Shown here in pieces: positions 11,112 through 21,018 of a DNA stretch of 64,000 bases. A program made the translations under genes and the position numbers. The notes under the pieces are model-generated. The model saw nothing but the letters and a program-made list of their open reading frames with translations. It was not told the origin of the DNA and ran no database searches. The first letter of the stretch is position 1, and each line of letters begins with the position of its first letter. The stretch is from Xiphydria camelus (taxonomy: Eukaryota > Arthropoda > Insecta > Hymenoptera > Xiphydriidae), in the NCBI GenBank assembly GCA_963678675.1, contig OY783197.1, positions 16,561,543 to 16,625,542 of the forward strand, read 5' to 3'.

Positions 11112-11330
11112 GATTCGTTTTGGCTCGAGCAATACTCCTGGGCTCTTTTCAAGGCTATGTCACACATGCTCTGCATCGGTTACGGAAGATTTCCACCACA
11201 GTCGCTAACCGATATGTGGCTAACCATGCTCAGTATGATCAGCGGTGCGACCTGTTATGCTCTTTTCCTCGGACATGCGACGAATCTCATCCAGTCCCTT
11301 GACTCTTCGCGAAGACAGTATCGCGAAAAG
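11112..11330 (+). CDS. Ih: Ih/HCN channel exon: pore helix, selectivity filter, S6
   Basis: This exon encodes 73 residues in phase 0 after a pyrimidine-rich TTCCTTTTCAG acceptor and before a GTAAGC donor. It begins with [20 protein letters not shown], the pore helix of HCN channels. CIGYG follows at 11172-11186; CIGYG is the HCN selectivity filter, where vertebrate relatives share C-I-G-Y-G. The rest is S6 ([15 protein letters not shown]) and the start of the C-linker ([12 protein letters not shown]). The channel is a plasma-membrane tetramer passing mixed Na+/K+ current on hyperpolarization. Preceding exons (N-terminus, voltage sensor, S5) are not visible in the window, so the gene is partial at the 5' end. 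Family assignment is very secure. Confidence 0.97.
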
Positions 11331-11524
11331 GTAAGCAAGGCTGCTAAGGCTTGGTTTCTTGACTTTACAGAGCAGGTACCTCATTTTTATTCCAAGTTTC
11401 AATTTATGTTTGTGTTTATCACGTGACTAATCTCTCTATACATATAATAATTAATAAGATCTTAACTGTTAAATTAATTCATTGATATAAATTAATTACG
11501 AAGATAAACAATTTTCTAATGACT

Positions 11525-11655
11525 ATATGAGGAGCACAGTTCCAAAACTCGTTTAGTCCATTCGCAGTTTGTCTTATAATCGCTAAACTATTAGCGATTA
11601 TAGGACAAACTGCGAATGGACTAAACGAGTTTTGGAACTGTGCTCCTCATATATA
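11525..11655. mobile_element. Near-perfect palindromic MITE, 131 bp
   Basis: The arms 11525-11586 and 11594-11655 are near-identical inverted copies, starting TATATGAGGAGCACAGTTCC and running to the centre at CTAAACTATTAG. The ends are in a TATA context, compatible with TA target duplication. The word TATGAGG at the ends resembles mariner-type termini such as those of 6087-6456, but the rest differs. Confidence 0.85.
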
Positions 11656-11821
11656 TGTGCTACCCTTGTAAAAAATTATTGAGTGGCCAATACTTTACAC
11701 TAGTAACTATTGACAGATTAATAGCTTTTAATAGTTGCTATTGAGGGCTCAGTTGTTCTCAAGAGATACTATTGAAGTTCAAGAGTTCCCTTCAATTGTT
11801 CCTAACAGTCAGCCAATAGTT

Positions 11822-12560
11822 ATTAGGGGGTTGCATTGAAAGCCGCTGTTTTTTGTCTTGCTTTTAAAACATTATGTCGTAATAAAATGTGTGAATACCT
11901 CAATCGAAGTATTTGCCTTTTTTTGGAAGCTATAACTTTTTCCCACTTTTCTGGCAGAAGTTGAATTCCGCGACGAAAGAATTGTCTACTTTTTGAGTTA
12001 ATCCACTCAGTAACCCAATTTTTGACTTCTTGGTAATTATGGAAGTGTGTATCTTCCAAGTCGTGTTGCATCGATCTAAATAAATGATAATTACTCGGAG
12101 CCAGGTCTGGAGAATATGCTGGGTGCGGGAGAACTTCCCATTCAAGCTCCATCAATATTTTTTTACGGCTCAAGCAACATGAAGCCGAGCGTTGTCGTGA
12201 AGAAGAATCACTTTTTGGCGATTTCATGCAATTGATGGTCGTTTTTGCATAAAATTATCATTTAAACGCTCCAATTGTTGTTGATAACGTTCGGTAGTAA
12301 TTGTTTAATTCGGTTTCAACAGCTCATAATAAACGACACCTTCCATATCCCACCAAAATGAAAGCATTTTGTTTTGTGACCGTGGATGTTTCGTTTTGGT
12401 ATCGACGTTGATGGTTGGCCAGGATCAACCCATGATTGTTTTCGTTTCGAGTTGTCAAAATAGATCCATTTCTCATCGCCGGTTATGATACGCCATACAA
12501 AACTTTTCTATGTATGCTTTGCAAGCAAAGAAATCGAGATATTCAGATGATTAGCAGTGG
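11822..12560 (-). pseudogene. Mariner transposase remnant in Ih intron 1
   Basis: On the minus strand, reading from 12560 down, there is a GDEKWIYFDN-like stretch with WVDPGQPSTS, then after frame breaks an open frame 12227-11823 with EWEVLPHPAYSPDLAPSNYH, the mariner third catalytic block. The third catalytic Asp (normally S-D-Y-H) reads Asn here. The HDNARPH block with the second Asp is destroyed by a frame change near 12200. The N-terminal helix-turn-helix is missing. The left end TTAGGGGGTTGCATTG beside TA at 11820 looks like the 3' TIR; no partner was seen. Non-functional. Confidence 0.85.
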
Positions 12561-13669
12561 AATTTTCGGTCAATAATTTATCTCAGAGGCCATTCACAAA
12601 ATTCATGACGATTGTGGGGGACGGGTCTGAAAGTATCACAATCTGTTATGTAGAAGAAGGAAGGAGGTAGAGCAAGCGTCACATGATGAATATATTCGAA
12701 ACTAGTTTTAAAAATTTTGTTGGATTATGATAGATCATTATAAAGTTCAAAAGATTGTGAAGAAGTTACACAAACATCACACACGGAATATTTATAAATG
12801 AGTCTCATGAAACGTCACCATTAGTCACAATGAAGGAAAGAGAGGAGTGAAAATCTATGAAAATACGTGTCAGGGGTTTTGCTAATGACCTCTCAATTAG
12901 CTGTAAATCTTCTTAAGCTTAGATGATTCTATTTATGATTCCACTAACAACGAATGTGATTTATAAAAAGAACCGTACACTTTCAAACGTACAATTACTA
13001 TTATACGAGTATCTTCCATCCTTGTGAATGTATCTCATATCGAACGGGATAAAGTTTGAAATACATTTAACTCATGAAAGTGATATTTACATCAGTAGGT
13101 ATACGTAGTAGGCGGAGGAAATACGAGTTAGTGTTAACGGTTGTATCTTATAAACAAACCTTCCACATTCAGCAGAGGCATGAGTCATTACGATACAATG
13201 ATTTATGAGTTTGGCTCATCTGAAAACATCTATACCTAGAAGCACTCGGGCGTAAAACTTTTTGCGAATGAACTTTCTCGGCCCTTTCGTTTTGGCAGTC
13301 CAGTCCGCCGAAGTGCTGTCACTGAACAGATGGTACTTGTATACACATCATATGAATGCCGGATATATCCGTCGCTCGTACACACAGGTCGTCGCGCGGA
13401 TGACGGATATATCCGTCGCTCGAAGCTAAAGAGTTAAACATGAGAAATACTATACATATTTACTAGAAGAAGAGCACAAAAATAAAAAAAAACCACAAAT
13501 AAACATTACATTTTACATTTAAATTCCTCTCTCTCCCTCTCGACGATCATCCATGCGGACGCCGCACGGCATCGGCGGAACGCGGCGCCAACAATTCCTT
13601 TTTTTTCTTTCTCGAGACCGTGATCCTCCTCCTCCTCCTCTGCAATAAATAAAAAAGAAAGAATTTCTC
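12561..13669. other. Intronic sequence with a possible TTAA-type element end at 13355-13435
   Basis: GGATATATCCGTCGCTCG occurs twice (about 13362-13379 and 13404-13421), followed by AAGCTAAAGAG and TTAA. The layout, TTAA plus a subterminal palindromic GGATATATCC, resembles the right end of the element at 48986-49842, where CGATATATCG is near the end. No left end was found. A CCT trinucleotide run lies at about 13625-13640. Otherwise I see nothing. Confidence 0.35.
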
Positions 13670-13842
13670 AATTATTAAAAAGTAATTAATATTTTGAATT
13701 TATTCGGCATTGATGACGTCATATCAAGGCTCATGAATATAATGTTTATAATAACGATAGCAATTGCGATTATCTTCGTGAGTCTTGATACGATGTCATC
13801 AATGCCGAATAAATTCAAAATATTAATTACTTTTTAATAATT
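13670..13842. mobile_element. Fold-back MITE, about 173 bp
   Basis: Two arms of about 68 bases are inverted copies: AATTATTAAAAAGTAATTAA outward, TTCGGCATTGATGACGTCAT further in. The loop is 13738-13775. There is no coding content. It lies 415 bases upstream of the second visible Ih exon. Confidence 0.85.
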
Positions 13843-14257
13843 AAATTCTCTGTAAATTCTTAACGAATTTCAATAAAGTCAATTGCATTATGTCCGTAAT
13901 TTATTAATGAACATAGGGTTTCCCTGTGGGTCAGAGGTTTGAGAACACCCCATTTAAAATTAATTATATTATAATTAATTTATACAGGTAAAATAATAAT
14001 TTTACGGAAAATTATTCATAACATTTAGTATAGTTTAAGGCTCATTTTCATATATAATTACAAAAAAAAATACATTTGGGCTAGTCATTTAGTCTCTGGC
14101 CCGCGGCTGATACCGTCAGATTGCGACCCAGTCCATACGATTAATTAACTTATAGTATGGTCTTTTATGTATGAGGAATTCCCTTGTATGATTTATATTT
14201 GCAATGATACCGATACTTGTAATCGCATATGTATAACGATGATGTCTGATTTTTCAG

Positions 14258-14404
14258 GTAAAGCAGGTGGAAGAATACATGGCCTACCGGAAATTACCAC
14301 GTGAGATGCGACAAAGGATTACCGAATATTTCGAACATCGTTATCAGGGCAAGTTCTTTGACGAGGAGCTGATTCTTGGTGAACTCTCGGAAAAATTAAG
14401 AGAG
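14258..14404 (+). CDS. Ih: Ih/HCN channel exon: C-linker
   Basis: A 49-residue phase-0 exon with a TTTTTCAG acceptor and GTGAAT donor. It begins [14 protein letters not shown] and continues [20 protein letters not shown], the A' and B' helices of the HCN C-linker, then the [14 protein letters not shown] segment. In HCN channels the C-linker forms the gating ring that carries ligand binding to the pore. The order and length agree with the family. The following intron is only 101 bases. Confidence 0.97.
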
Positions 14405-14505
14405 GTGAATCAAGCTTGCTTTGAGTAACATTCTAAACTCTTCTCTATACCAAAATATTATGTTTGAGATAAATAATTATATTCATTTTTGGTAATTCGT
14501 TACAG

Positions 14506-14623
14506 GATGTAATAAATTACAACTGCAGATCGCTAGTAGCGTCGGTGCCCTTCTTCGCGAATGCGGACTCCAATTTCGTTTCTGACGTCGTGACTAAATT
14601 GAGATACGAAGTCTTCCAACCAG
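14506..14623 (+). CDS. Ih: Ih/HCN channel exon: end of C-linker and start of CNBD
   Basis: Exon of 118 bases: 39 codons plus one base of a split Gly codon. Acceptor TTACAG, donor GTATAAAC. It encodes [20 protein letters not shown] followed by [19 protein letters not shown], the last C-linker helices and helix A of the cyclic-nucleotide-binding domain. The end was placed at 14623 because the leftover G joins GC at 18123 to give the conserved G-D of the CNBD. No frame breaks were seen. Confidence 0.96.
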
Positions 14624-14840
14624 GTATAAACATACTAAAAAAAACTTGGTCACTCAATCCAAATTTAGTATTCCAATTTTTAGAATAAGTAAACAGCATA
14701 TTTCATAATTTTATATAATAAAGTACCTATATGATTTTTTTTGAAAAACTACTTTATTGATGTGCAATTCAAGATATTATGATAACATCTTGTACAAGAT
14801 GTATAATTATGCACTGAATTTAATAATGTAGTTATGCTTA

Positions 14841-15190
14841 TGAGTATTACAACTCTTGGCTTCTGGGCGGTAACCGTTTTTTTTTCTCGATCGGCTAGCA
14901 ATTCTAGCTAATCTTACCACCTGATTAAGAATGCTGGGCGCCAGCTAGCTGCGCACTCATTGGCCACCCCAGTTGAGGGGATAGTGATAGTTGGAGGGGG
15001 TGAGAAATATAAAAAAGGAGTGTCCAGTATAAGACGTCTCAGTGTCAGAAGGTCATCAACCTTGATCAAGTAAACTGCAACGCTTGCGAAACGTCGGCAT
15101 ATTAGTCATTTTGGACGTGGTTACGACCTGGAAGCTGAGAGTAGTAATAGTCATAACTATATTGACAGTGATTGCGAAAGCCTAAAACTT
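14841..15190 (+). repeat. Dispersed structured repeat with GCTTGCGAAACGTCGGCA core, copy 2
   Basis: The longer of two copies (the other is 5018-5190). It begins TGAGTATTACAACTCTTGGC with GGCTTCTGGGCGGTAACC and ends with the partly complementary GGTTACGACCTGGAAGC and GAGAGTAGTAATAGTCA, so the whole unit can fold on itself. Near the centre AAGGTCATCAACCTT forms a small hairpin, and 15082-15098 carries the GCTTGCGAAACGTCGGC core. I suspect the non-coding tail of a retroelement; Penelope-like elements carry hammerhead ribozymes with a GAAAC segment, but a full CTGANGA box is not evident. Confidence 0.6.
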
Positions 15191-15672
15191 TCGACTATAA
15201 TAATATTTAATTCAACAGCAGCATTTTGTCTAGAATGATGAAATATCTTTCGCAAAGTTACGTACGATACCTACTTGAATGATAAAGTAGTGTCTACATA
15301 TATTGCAAATAAAGATGCAATATTCATTGCACTTCATGTGATTCGTATAAGTTAAGTTAAGAAAGGGATATGCTCGGCCCCTGTAGGCTAGATTCGCAGA
15401 AATCAGAGTTTCACCCATTGTACAGTCGGTACGATATTTGTTGAGCCAAAATTCCCAGAAACGATAAAGCGGTATTCTCGGAACGCAACGGTCTGACGCT
15501 TTGCCAACAGTGACATACCTTCAAATTTTCGGGAATGAAATTCCTTCCTTTTCTTTTTTTCCTCCATTGATTTCTTTTAATAAGAAATTAAACTGAAAAT
15601 GCATAGGACGATACACTCACAAAGAAACACGCTACGTATAAATCGACTGCAAAGCACGGTATGCAAATAATG

Positions 15673-17480
15673 CTAACTGCAATCTGCTACGGTAAACGCT
15701 GCGCCGCCAATGTCTCCAACTCGGGTGCCGAATGGGGATAATTCCAAGAAAGTGACGCAACAGTCTTTTAGGAATTCTGGCTCAACAAATATCGTACCGA
15801 CTGTACCTCCCCTTCCAAGTAGCCTTAAATTAGACGTTAAAGTACCTTCTCCCAGAAGTTTGCCAGGGCCTCCAACCTGAGTTGTCTCAGTTTCACCGGG
15901 TCCAACAATGGCGCTCTCAGCATCTGGTATCTGCTTGTGGTTAGCATCAGGCATTCGCACAGTACGCGCACGATAGTCTCCTCCACCTCCTCGCACAGCC
16001 TGTATAATGTCGTGTTGCTTAAATCCATCTTATTCCTATGATAGTTCAAATAGCAGTGTCCGGTCAATATATGTGTCGCTGACCTGATTCTCCTCCTATC
16101 TCCTAGCTCTATGATCTGCGCCCGTCAGGCTGTTCCTGGATTCACTCCATTCAGTCCCTTAGCCTCTGTGCAACCCAATGGCCTCGGTCTAGTAATTATT
16201 ACTCTTAGCTACCAGCTTCTCTCTGATTTGTGTTTTGTTTACGCATAGAAAAATCCCGACCAGTTCAGGTCCAGTAAGTTTCCTTGCCGAGCTATCCCTA
16301 GTCAGTTTGTCCGCCCTCTCATTATGCCCAGGAACCCATATGAGCGTAATCTTATTCCTGCTTACTAAGTTATTTAGTGTGTCCTTATACTGCTTAACAA
16401 GTTTCGATTGGATCCTCGAACCTGTCAGAGCATCCAATGCTGCCATGCTATCAGTGCAGATGCTATACTATTATCCAGTATCCATTGACCACAGACCTTT
16501 ATAGCCAATACATCCGTCTCGAATAACATGACTCTCCTACCCATCGAAATACTCAATTCCATCTTGACAGTTCGCCTGTATATTCCTGCCCCCGTATCCT
16601 CCTACATCTTGGAACTATCCATGTGTCACGTTTTCCCCGCAAAAGGTACAGAGGCGCGACTACTCTCCAGTCCTCTTGTTCGTGCTTGATTACCCCAAAA
16701 TTTAAGCTGAAGTCATACTCCGCTGGCTTGTCGACCTGTCCCAATTCCAAGAGTTATCTGTCCAGGATACATGTCGGGAATCAAGTGTGTCTAGGCTCTC
16801 TCTTCCATGCTCCCCGGTGGCTTAGGATGCAAGCGGTTTCTGTTGTTTCTAACTCCAGGTATAAGGGGGGTATCGACGTGGTTCTTATAGCTCCCGCGAC
16901 GTTCCTCAAGACCAGTACCTGTGCACTTTTTAGGGCTCTTCTGACCATGAGCATATAAGCCTTAGTTCACTACATCACCGCCGCGTACCAGAGTCTGGGT
17001 CGAAGGTCCTGCCTATAGAGCCATAATACCATTCCTGGGGCCAAAAATGTGCCTAGAACTTCCTGTTTTTCTTTTGGAGGTGCTCCCTCCATTTCAACTT
17101 CTTATCCAACGTGACGTCCAGATATTCACTGCGTCCATTGTCTTTAACTTCTCCCCGAATAGTCGTGAGCCAATAATCCTTCCCACTTTATATTTTCTCA
17201 TGAAGGCTATCAAAGGCGTCTTCCTCAGGTTCATCGATAGCCCGATGTTACTACACCACTCTTCAACGTACTCTATAGCTGAATTACACAGCTCCATGGG
17301 TGTAGTTAGGTCTATGTCCCTCACACTAGCAATAATACATCAGCCGCGTATCCGCTGGCGAAGCACTTAGCCTCATTAAGTCCCGCGAGAAGGTCATCCA
17401 TCATCAAGCTCTAGAGCAGTAGAGAGAGGACACTCACTTGTGGACCTCTCTTTTCCACCATCCCTCCAATAGTAGTTCCC
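15673..17480 (-). mobile_element. Non-LTR retrotransposon 3' fragment (R1/I-type with RNase H)
   Basis: Reading the minus strand from about 17480 down: reverse-transcriptase pieces with RGPQVSVLSLLL then DDLLAGLNEAKCFASGYAAD, next EEWCSNIGLSMNLRKTPLI (RT thumb side), later an RNase H region (16446-16189) with IWVPGHNERADKLTR, and then a C-terminal LTGHCYLNYH-like region with a CRLCEE-type zinc motif (about 16067-15900). The domain order RT, RNase H, Cys-rich tail fits R1/I-group elements. The RT active site reads Y-A-A-D, not Y-A-D-D, and many stops and frame changes interrupt the frame. It is a dead, 5'-truncated insertion antisense to the host gene. Confidence 0.85.
16189..16446 (-). pseudogene. 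RNase H fragment of the non-LTR element
   Basis: An 85-codon open minus-strand segment. It begins with a MAALDALTG block (the SQAALKAL segment of related elements), then a SKLVKQYKDTLNNLV helix, then ITLIWVPGHNERADKLTR. In related RNase H domains this last block reads VPGHxGIxGNExAD. The GxxGN spacer is deleted here, leaving the His and the ERAD acidic residue adjacent. There is no independent start or function; it belongs to the remnant spanning 15673-17480. Confidence 0.75.
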
Positions 17481-17675
17481 CTTGCACAACCTTCAGTTTC
17501 CGCGATGTTAGCATGTTCCTGAACCGCTTCATTAGTGTCCCTGGCCACTTTTGTTATTCGTGTAGGTCACTCTTAATTCAATTGTTCATTTCATTTAAGC
17601 AACAATTAAAAACAACTGATTGTGAGTGTCGTATATGTATAAGATTCCGATATGGTATTAGCCGTTATCAATATC

Positions 17676-17830
17676 TGTAGTCGTAAGCCAATATGCTATG
17701 TAGCTGTTTATAGGCTATAGACTGTGCGCTATTAGACCGAGAGCGCCAAACGATTAGCTGTAAAGACGTACAGTATCCACAAACATTTCAAAAGAAGATC
17801 CCTAGTATTTGATTGAATGACTGGCTGTGA
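17676..17830. repeat. Fragment of a dispersed fold-back family (copies at 24.4 and 52.4 kb)
   Basis: Shares an order of motifs with 24442-24980 and 52395-53190: GTAGTCGTAAG, TATGTAGC, a CTATT-GGCC-like segment, CGATTAGCTG, ACAAACATTTC and AGATCCCTAGTATTTGATT. Only the left part is present. It is diverged relative to the other two. Confidence 0.6.
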
Positions 17831-18122
17831 CGACTGGATGTGGCTATTACAATTTTCACATCAACTGTATAACAGTTACATAACATGCACGTTATGTAAA
17901 TGTTATATCGATGCGGAAATTCTAACATAACCACTATGTAACTGTTACTTTGTGTTCAGCGGATAGTGAAGTCCGTGTTATTTTTTTAATTATCCAATCC
18001 TCTACTATTTCAATGAGTATTAATATAAAACAGTCTCATGTTTTTGATAAAATGCTGCAGTTGTGCGTTTTTAATTTGACAAATTACCGAGACTTCAACA
18101 CATGAAATCATTCAACTTTCAG

Positions 18123-18399
18123 GCGATATAATCATCAAAGAAGGCACTATCGGGTCGAAGATGTACTTCATTCAGGAGGGAATAGTTGATATAGTGATGG
18201 CAAATGGTGAGGTGGCTACGTCTTTATCCGATGGCTCGTACTTCGGTGAGATCTGTTTGCTGACCAACGCGAGAAGGGTTGCATCGGTCAGAGCCGAGAC
18301 GTATTGCAATCTCTTCAGCCTCTCAGTGGACCACTTTAACGCCGTACTAGATCAGTACCCATTGATGCGCAGAACCATGGAGAGCGTAGCCGCCGAGAG
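18123..18399 (+). CDS. Ih: Ih/HCN channel exon: cyclic-nucleotide-binding domain
   Basis: Exon of 277 bases, completing a split Gly codon at the start and leaving a split Arg codon at the end; acceptor TTTCAG, donor GTATAAGC. It encodes most of the [24 protein letters not shown] (beta roll), then [19 protein letters not shown] (phosphate-binding cassette), then [20 protein letters not shown] (C-helix region). The Glu and the first Arg pair of the cassette are present. The position that is Thr in vertebrate HCN (R-R-T-A-S-V, from memory) is Val; I recall the same in other insects, so this is probably lineage-typical and not damage. Binding of cAMP here would shift channel opening. Confidence 0.97.
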
Positions 18400-19356
18400 G
18401 TATAAGCTTTGGTTAGGTTTGTTTTATCGAGTTGGTGTGCTAATAGATGTCAATCATCATTCCCTCCCCTCATTAACAATTCTATTAAATTTGGGCTTTT
18501 TTTGTGTTATCGTATTTTCAGCTTCACCTTTCTCTTCGGACTTATAGATATTCTTACCAAAGGACTCATGCAACTGTATATATATAAACCATATAAGCTG
18601 CTGTATCTAAAACAAATTTAGTTTATAAATCGCGAATACATATTCAACAGTTAACTAAAGTAAATCCGAGTATTTAATTAAATACATATATACTCATACT
18701 ATACGTTCAAAATTGTTTAGCTTTTTACTACTACTTTAAGTATAACAATTCAATGTATGACATAGCGTAATTCATAATTCTTAAAAAGGACATGCAGTAA
18801 GTATCTCTGTAGCGTATCTACAAATTGCAATTACATATAATTTAATTTTCACGCCATAGTCTGCGTCCTTTTACTGCAAAATTTTATAGACAAATAACCA
18901 ATCAAGTATTATCATCCGCGAATCGAAATTGGGATAGTCCTCAGAAGGTCAAGGTGAAGATGAAGAGAAAGTGAACATGCGCTTTGGTCTCGTAAGCCTC
19001 TTGTATCGACGAAATGTTTTGAATCTATTACGTCACACCTACAAATGTACAAGCGCCGCAATTTCACGGCCATACACTTACGCACTCGTGACCATGTACA
19101 ATGCATAAATAACTCTAACGATGAATGGCAGAAATTATAGCATCAGTAAATTATCTCTGTTTTATATTTAATTTTCTTCCATTTTACGAGTACACACACT
19201 ATTTTATACCAAGTACCTCCTTTCATTACATTCTTGCCGTAATTAAAGTGACTTACAATTAGAACCGTTATGACTAATCAATCAGTGACTACACATTCGG
19301 TGAATGAATCCGGGATTCTTGATATTCCGCATGATCTTGTAGGCAATTTTAATTAA

Positions 19357-19664
19357 ACACAAAATGCGTCATGGGACACCTGTTAGATGTGAAACATCGA
19401 AATTCTTCTTTGTCTTCCGCTTATCGCGAGATGGAACAGCGACCGATGGCAGAGTTAAGAGAGAGTAAACTAAATGCGCTTTTTGAATTAGATACAATGG
19501 TTCGTACCGTTTAATAGTATCACAGTCATAAATACAAATGCGCACTGGCGCACGTGTTCTTTCGACGGACGCGTGGTCCATCCTTCCTACCGCATACATA
19601 CTTTCTACAAAGAAGAATTTCGATGTTTCACATCTAACAGGCGTCCCGTGACGCATTTTGTGTT
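19357..19664. mobile_element. Fold-back MITE with 57-base TIRs
   Basis: The ends ACACAAAATGCGTCATGGGA (left) and the inverted TCCCGTGACGCATTTTGTGT (right) frame arms that both contain TGTTAGATGTGAAACATCGA and reach TTCTTCTTTGT. Identity of the arms is high. The 95-codon ORF across the unit is a consequence of the repeat, not a gene. TSD not clear. Confidence 0.85.
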
Positions 19665-19671
19665 TTTTTCA

Positions 19672-19953
19672 TTATGCCGAAGTCGAGACCATCGTGTTGC
19701 ATAGTGGGGTACAAAAATCGCCCTGAAAAAGAAGTATATGGCATACTTCTAAATCTACTTTATATTTTGATTCGTTGATACTTGTTTGCGGCAGTACTCT
19801 GCCTATAATTATGGAGCATTCGTCGGGTCGTTGTATTTCAACAACATTTTTCACATGATTCTCGTCAGATAGTTCTTTTCCTTTCGTTCTCACGGTTTCA
19901 CAAAGGAAATTTTCGTTAATTGAAATGAACCCGAAAGAGATAAACTTTTCCAT
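19672..19953 (-). pseudogene. Fragment resembling insect THAP/SWIM/YqaJ-type dispersed proteins
   Basis: A 93-codon minus-strand ORF. The middle, HVKNVVEIQRPDECSIIIG followed by RVLPQTSINESKYKVDLEV, resembles the segment just before the SWIM zinc finger in long uncharacterised insect proteins that often also carry THAP and YqaJ-like nuclease domains. I base this on a remembered pattern. The expected SWIM cysteines and histidine do not follow; the frame goes into unrelated sequence at about 19740. It is probably a truncated repeat copy inside Ih intron 4. Confidence 0.4.
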
Positions 19954-19991
19954 TTTTCTATAAATAATTAATTACTTTACTTCCCTATGTA

Positions 19992-20202
19992 CACCCGGCG
20001 TCGCAGATTCTGTCGCTGTGGAATTTTTTAAATGTTATTTTTAAACGTACTAACCAATGATTAATCAATCCTCATGCTTTCATTAATGAGGGTAAACGCC
20101 ACCGTAGCTAATGGAGGCATGAGAAGTAATTGTTCATTAGCTAATATGTTTAAAAATGACATTTTAGAAAGTCACTAGCGACAGAATCTGAGACGCTGGG
20201 TG
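19992..20202. mobile_element. TIR MITE, about 211 bp
   Basis: Left end CACCCGGCGTCGCAGATTCT with GTCGCT, right end inverted CACCCAGCGTCTCAGATTCT with GTCGCT. The arms continue for about 75 bases (TTTTTAAATG-type AT-rich blocks). There is no coding content. It directly abuts the palindrome that starts at 20208. Confidence 0.8.
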
Positions 20203-20207
20203 TGCAG

Positions 20208-20560
20208 GATGTCCCGCGCAGAACCGCACAGTTGCAGGGACCTTGAAATTTACCTTCGGGCTTGGTCGGTACTCGAGTCATTTATACCGGTAGAAGCCGA
20301 GTCGGTAGTTAGAGTTGGTGTCAATTCGGGAGATCGAAGCGTCTAACCTCGAAGTCGTGAATTTGTGAATAATGGTGAGTAATTTCCATTATTCACAAAT
20401 TCACGATTTCGAGGTTAGATGCTTCGATCTCCCGAATTGACACCACCTCTAACTACCGACTCGACTTCTACCGGTATAAATGACTCGAGTACCGACCAAG
20501 CCCGGCCGACGGTAAATTTCAAGGCCCCTTCAACTGGTCGGTTCTACGCGGGACATCTTG
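20208..20560. mobile_element. Full hairpin element of the dispersed fold-back family, 353 bp
   Basis: Two arms of about 175 bases meet at about 20385 with a very short loop. The outer ends are GATGTCCCGCGCAGAACCG (left) and the inverted GATGTCCCGCGTAGAACCG (right). Inner landmarks are GGTACTCGAGTCATTTATAC, TAGAGTTGGTGTCAATTCGG and GAATTTGTGAATAATGG, each in both arms. Related copies lie at 1-286 and 50009-50280. There is no coding capacity. A transcript would fold into one long hairpin. Confidence 0.9.
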
Positions 20561-20799
20561 TGTAAAGGCACACTTTGTAACGTATTTTATGCTGTTGACG
20601 GCCACTGTAGCACTGAATATTGCCTACTGCCGCGCCACCACTCGGGCATGCACGACCCCTATTGGCAATCGACATTGGATGCTCGCCATCTGGTGGCGGA
20701 TCCCCCCAATCATTATTAAGACGCTATGTACAAAATACGGACAGCTGATTGTATTTAGTGAATGAAATTTACGTGAGAATTTATAAAGTTTAAAGAATA

Positions 20800-21012
20800 T
20801 AATGAGTGGTAAAAGCTTCGTGTGAAACGAATAAAAAAAATATGTAAACTTCTTGTGCAGTTAGTAGCTGCGAAAGTAATTCGAAAAAACATTTATCCTT
20901 GTGTTTTCACGGTTTTCCAAAACCAAATGAACGCGTAGTACACATTGAAAACTTGCTTGGAAAATTAGAAAAAATAGATAAATTGAAGGCATGGCAACGT
21001 GTTACAAAATGA
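20800..21012 (+). pseudogene. THAP-domain fragment
   Basis: From 20854 the + frame reads CAVSSCESNSKKHLSLCFHG then FPKPNE and, after an acidic-basic stretch, KAWQRVTK and a stop at 21010-21012. The C-x4-C start, the F-H-x-F-P block and the W of the alpha helix are hallmarks of the C2CH THAP zinc-coordinating DNA-binding domain. The second Cys-His pair (C-x-x-H-F) and the AVPTIF box are missing because of the stop. An in-frame stop lies just upstream (20845-20847), so an upstream exon or decay must be assumed. It probably comes from a THAP transposon-type protein. Confidence 0.6.
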
Positions 21013-21018
21013 AACGTG

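Larger units (their letters stand above)
11331..14257 (+). other. Ih: Ih intron 1 (visible), repeat-bearing
   Basis: A GT-AG intron of 2927 bases joining two phase-0 exons. It contains a 131 bp palindrome, a mariner remnant, a possible TTAA-type element end and a fold-back MITE. I saw no alternative exon, but short ones could be missed. Confidence 0.85.
14624..18122 (+). other. Ih: Ih intron 3 (visible)
   Basis: A GT-AG intron of 3499 bases in phase 1. It contains the structured dispersed repeat at 14841, the non-LTR retrotransposon fragment at 15673 and a fragment of the dispersed element family also seen at 24.4 and 52.4 kb. At 17868-17918 there is an imperfect palindrome built on AACAGTTACATAACATG. 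No further exon was seen. Confidence 0.85.

Noticed and set aside
16235..17370. Plus-strand ORFs with hydrophobic stretches at 16235-17370
   Set aside because: Antisense shadows of the non-LTR retrotransposon pol gene on the minus strand.
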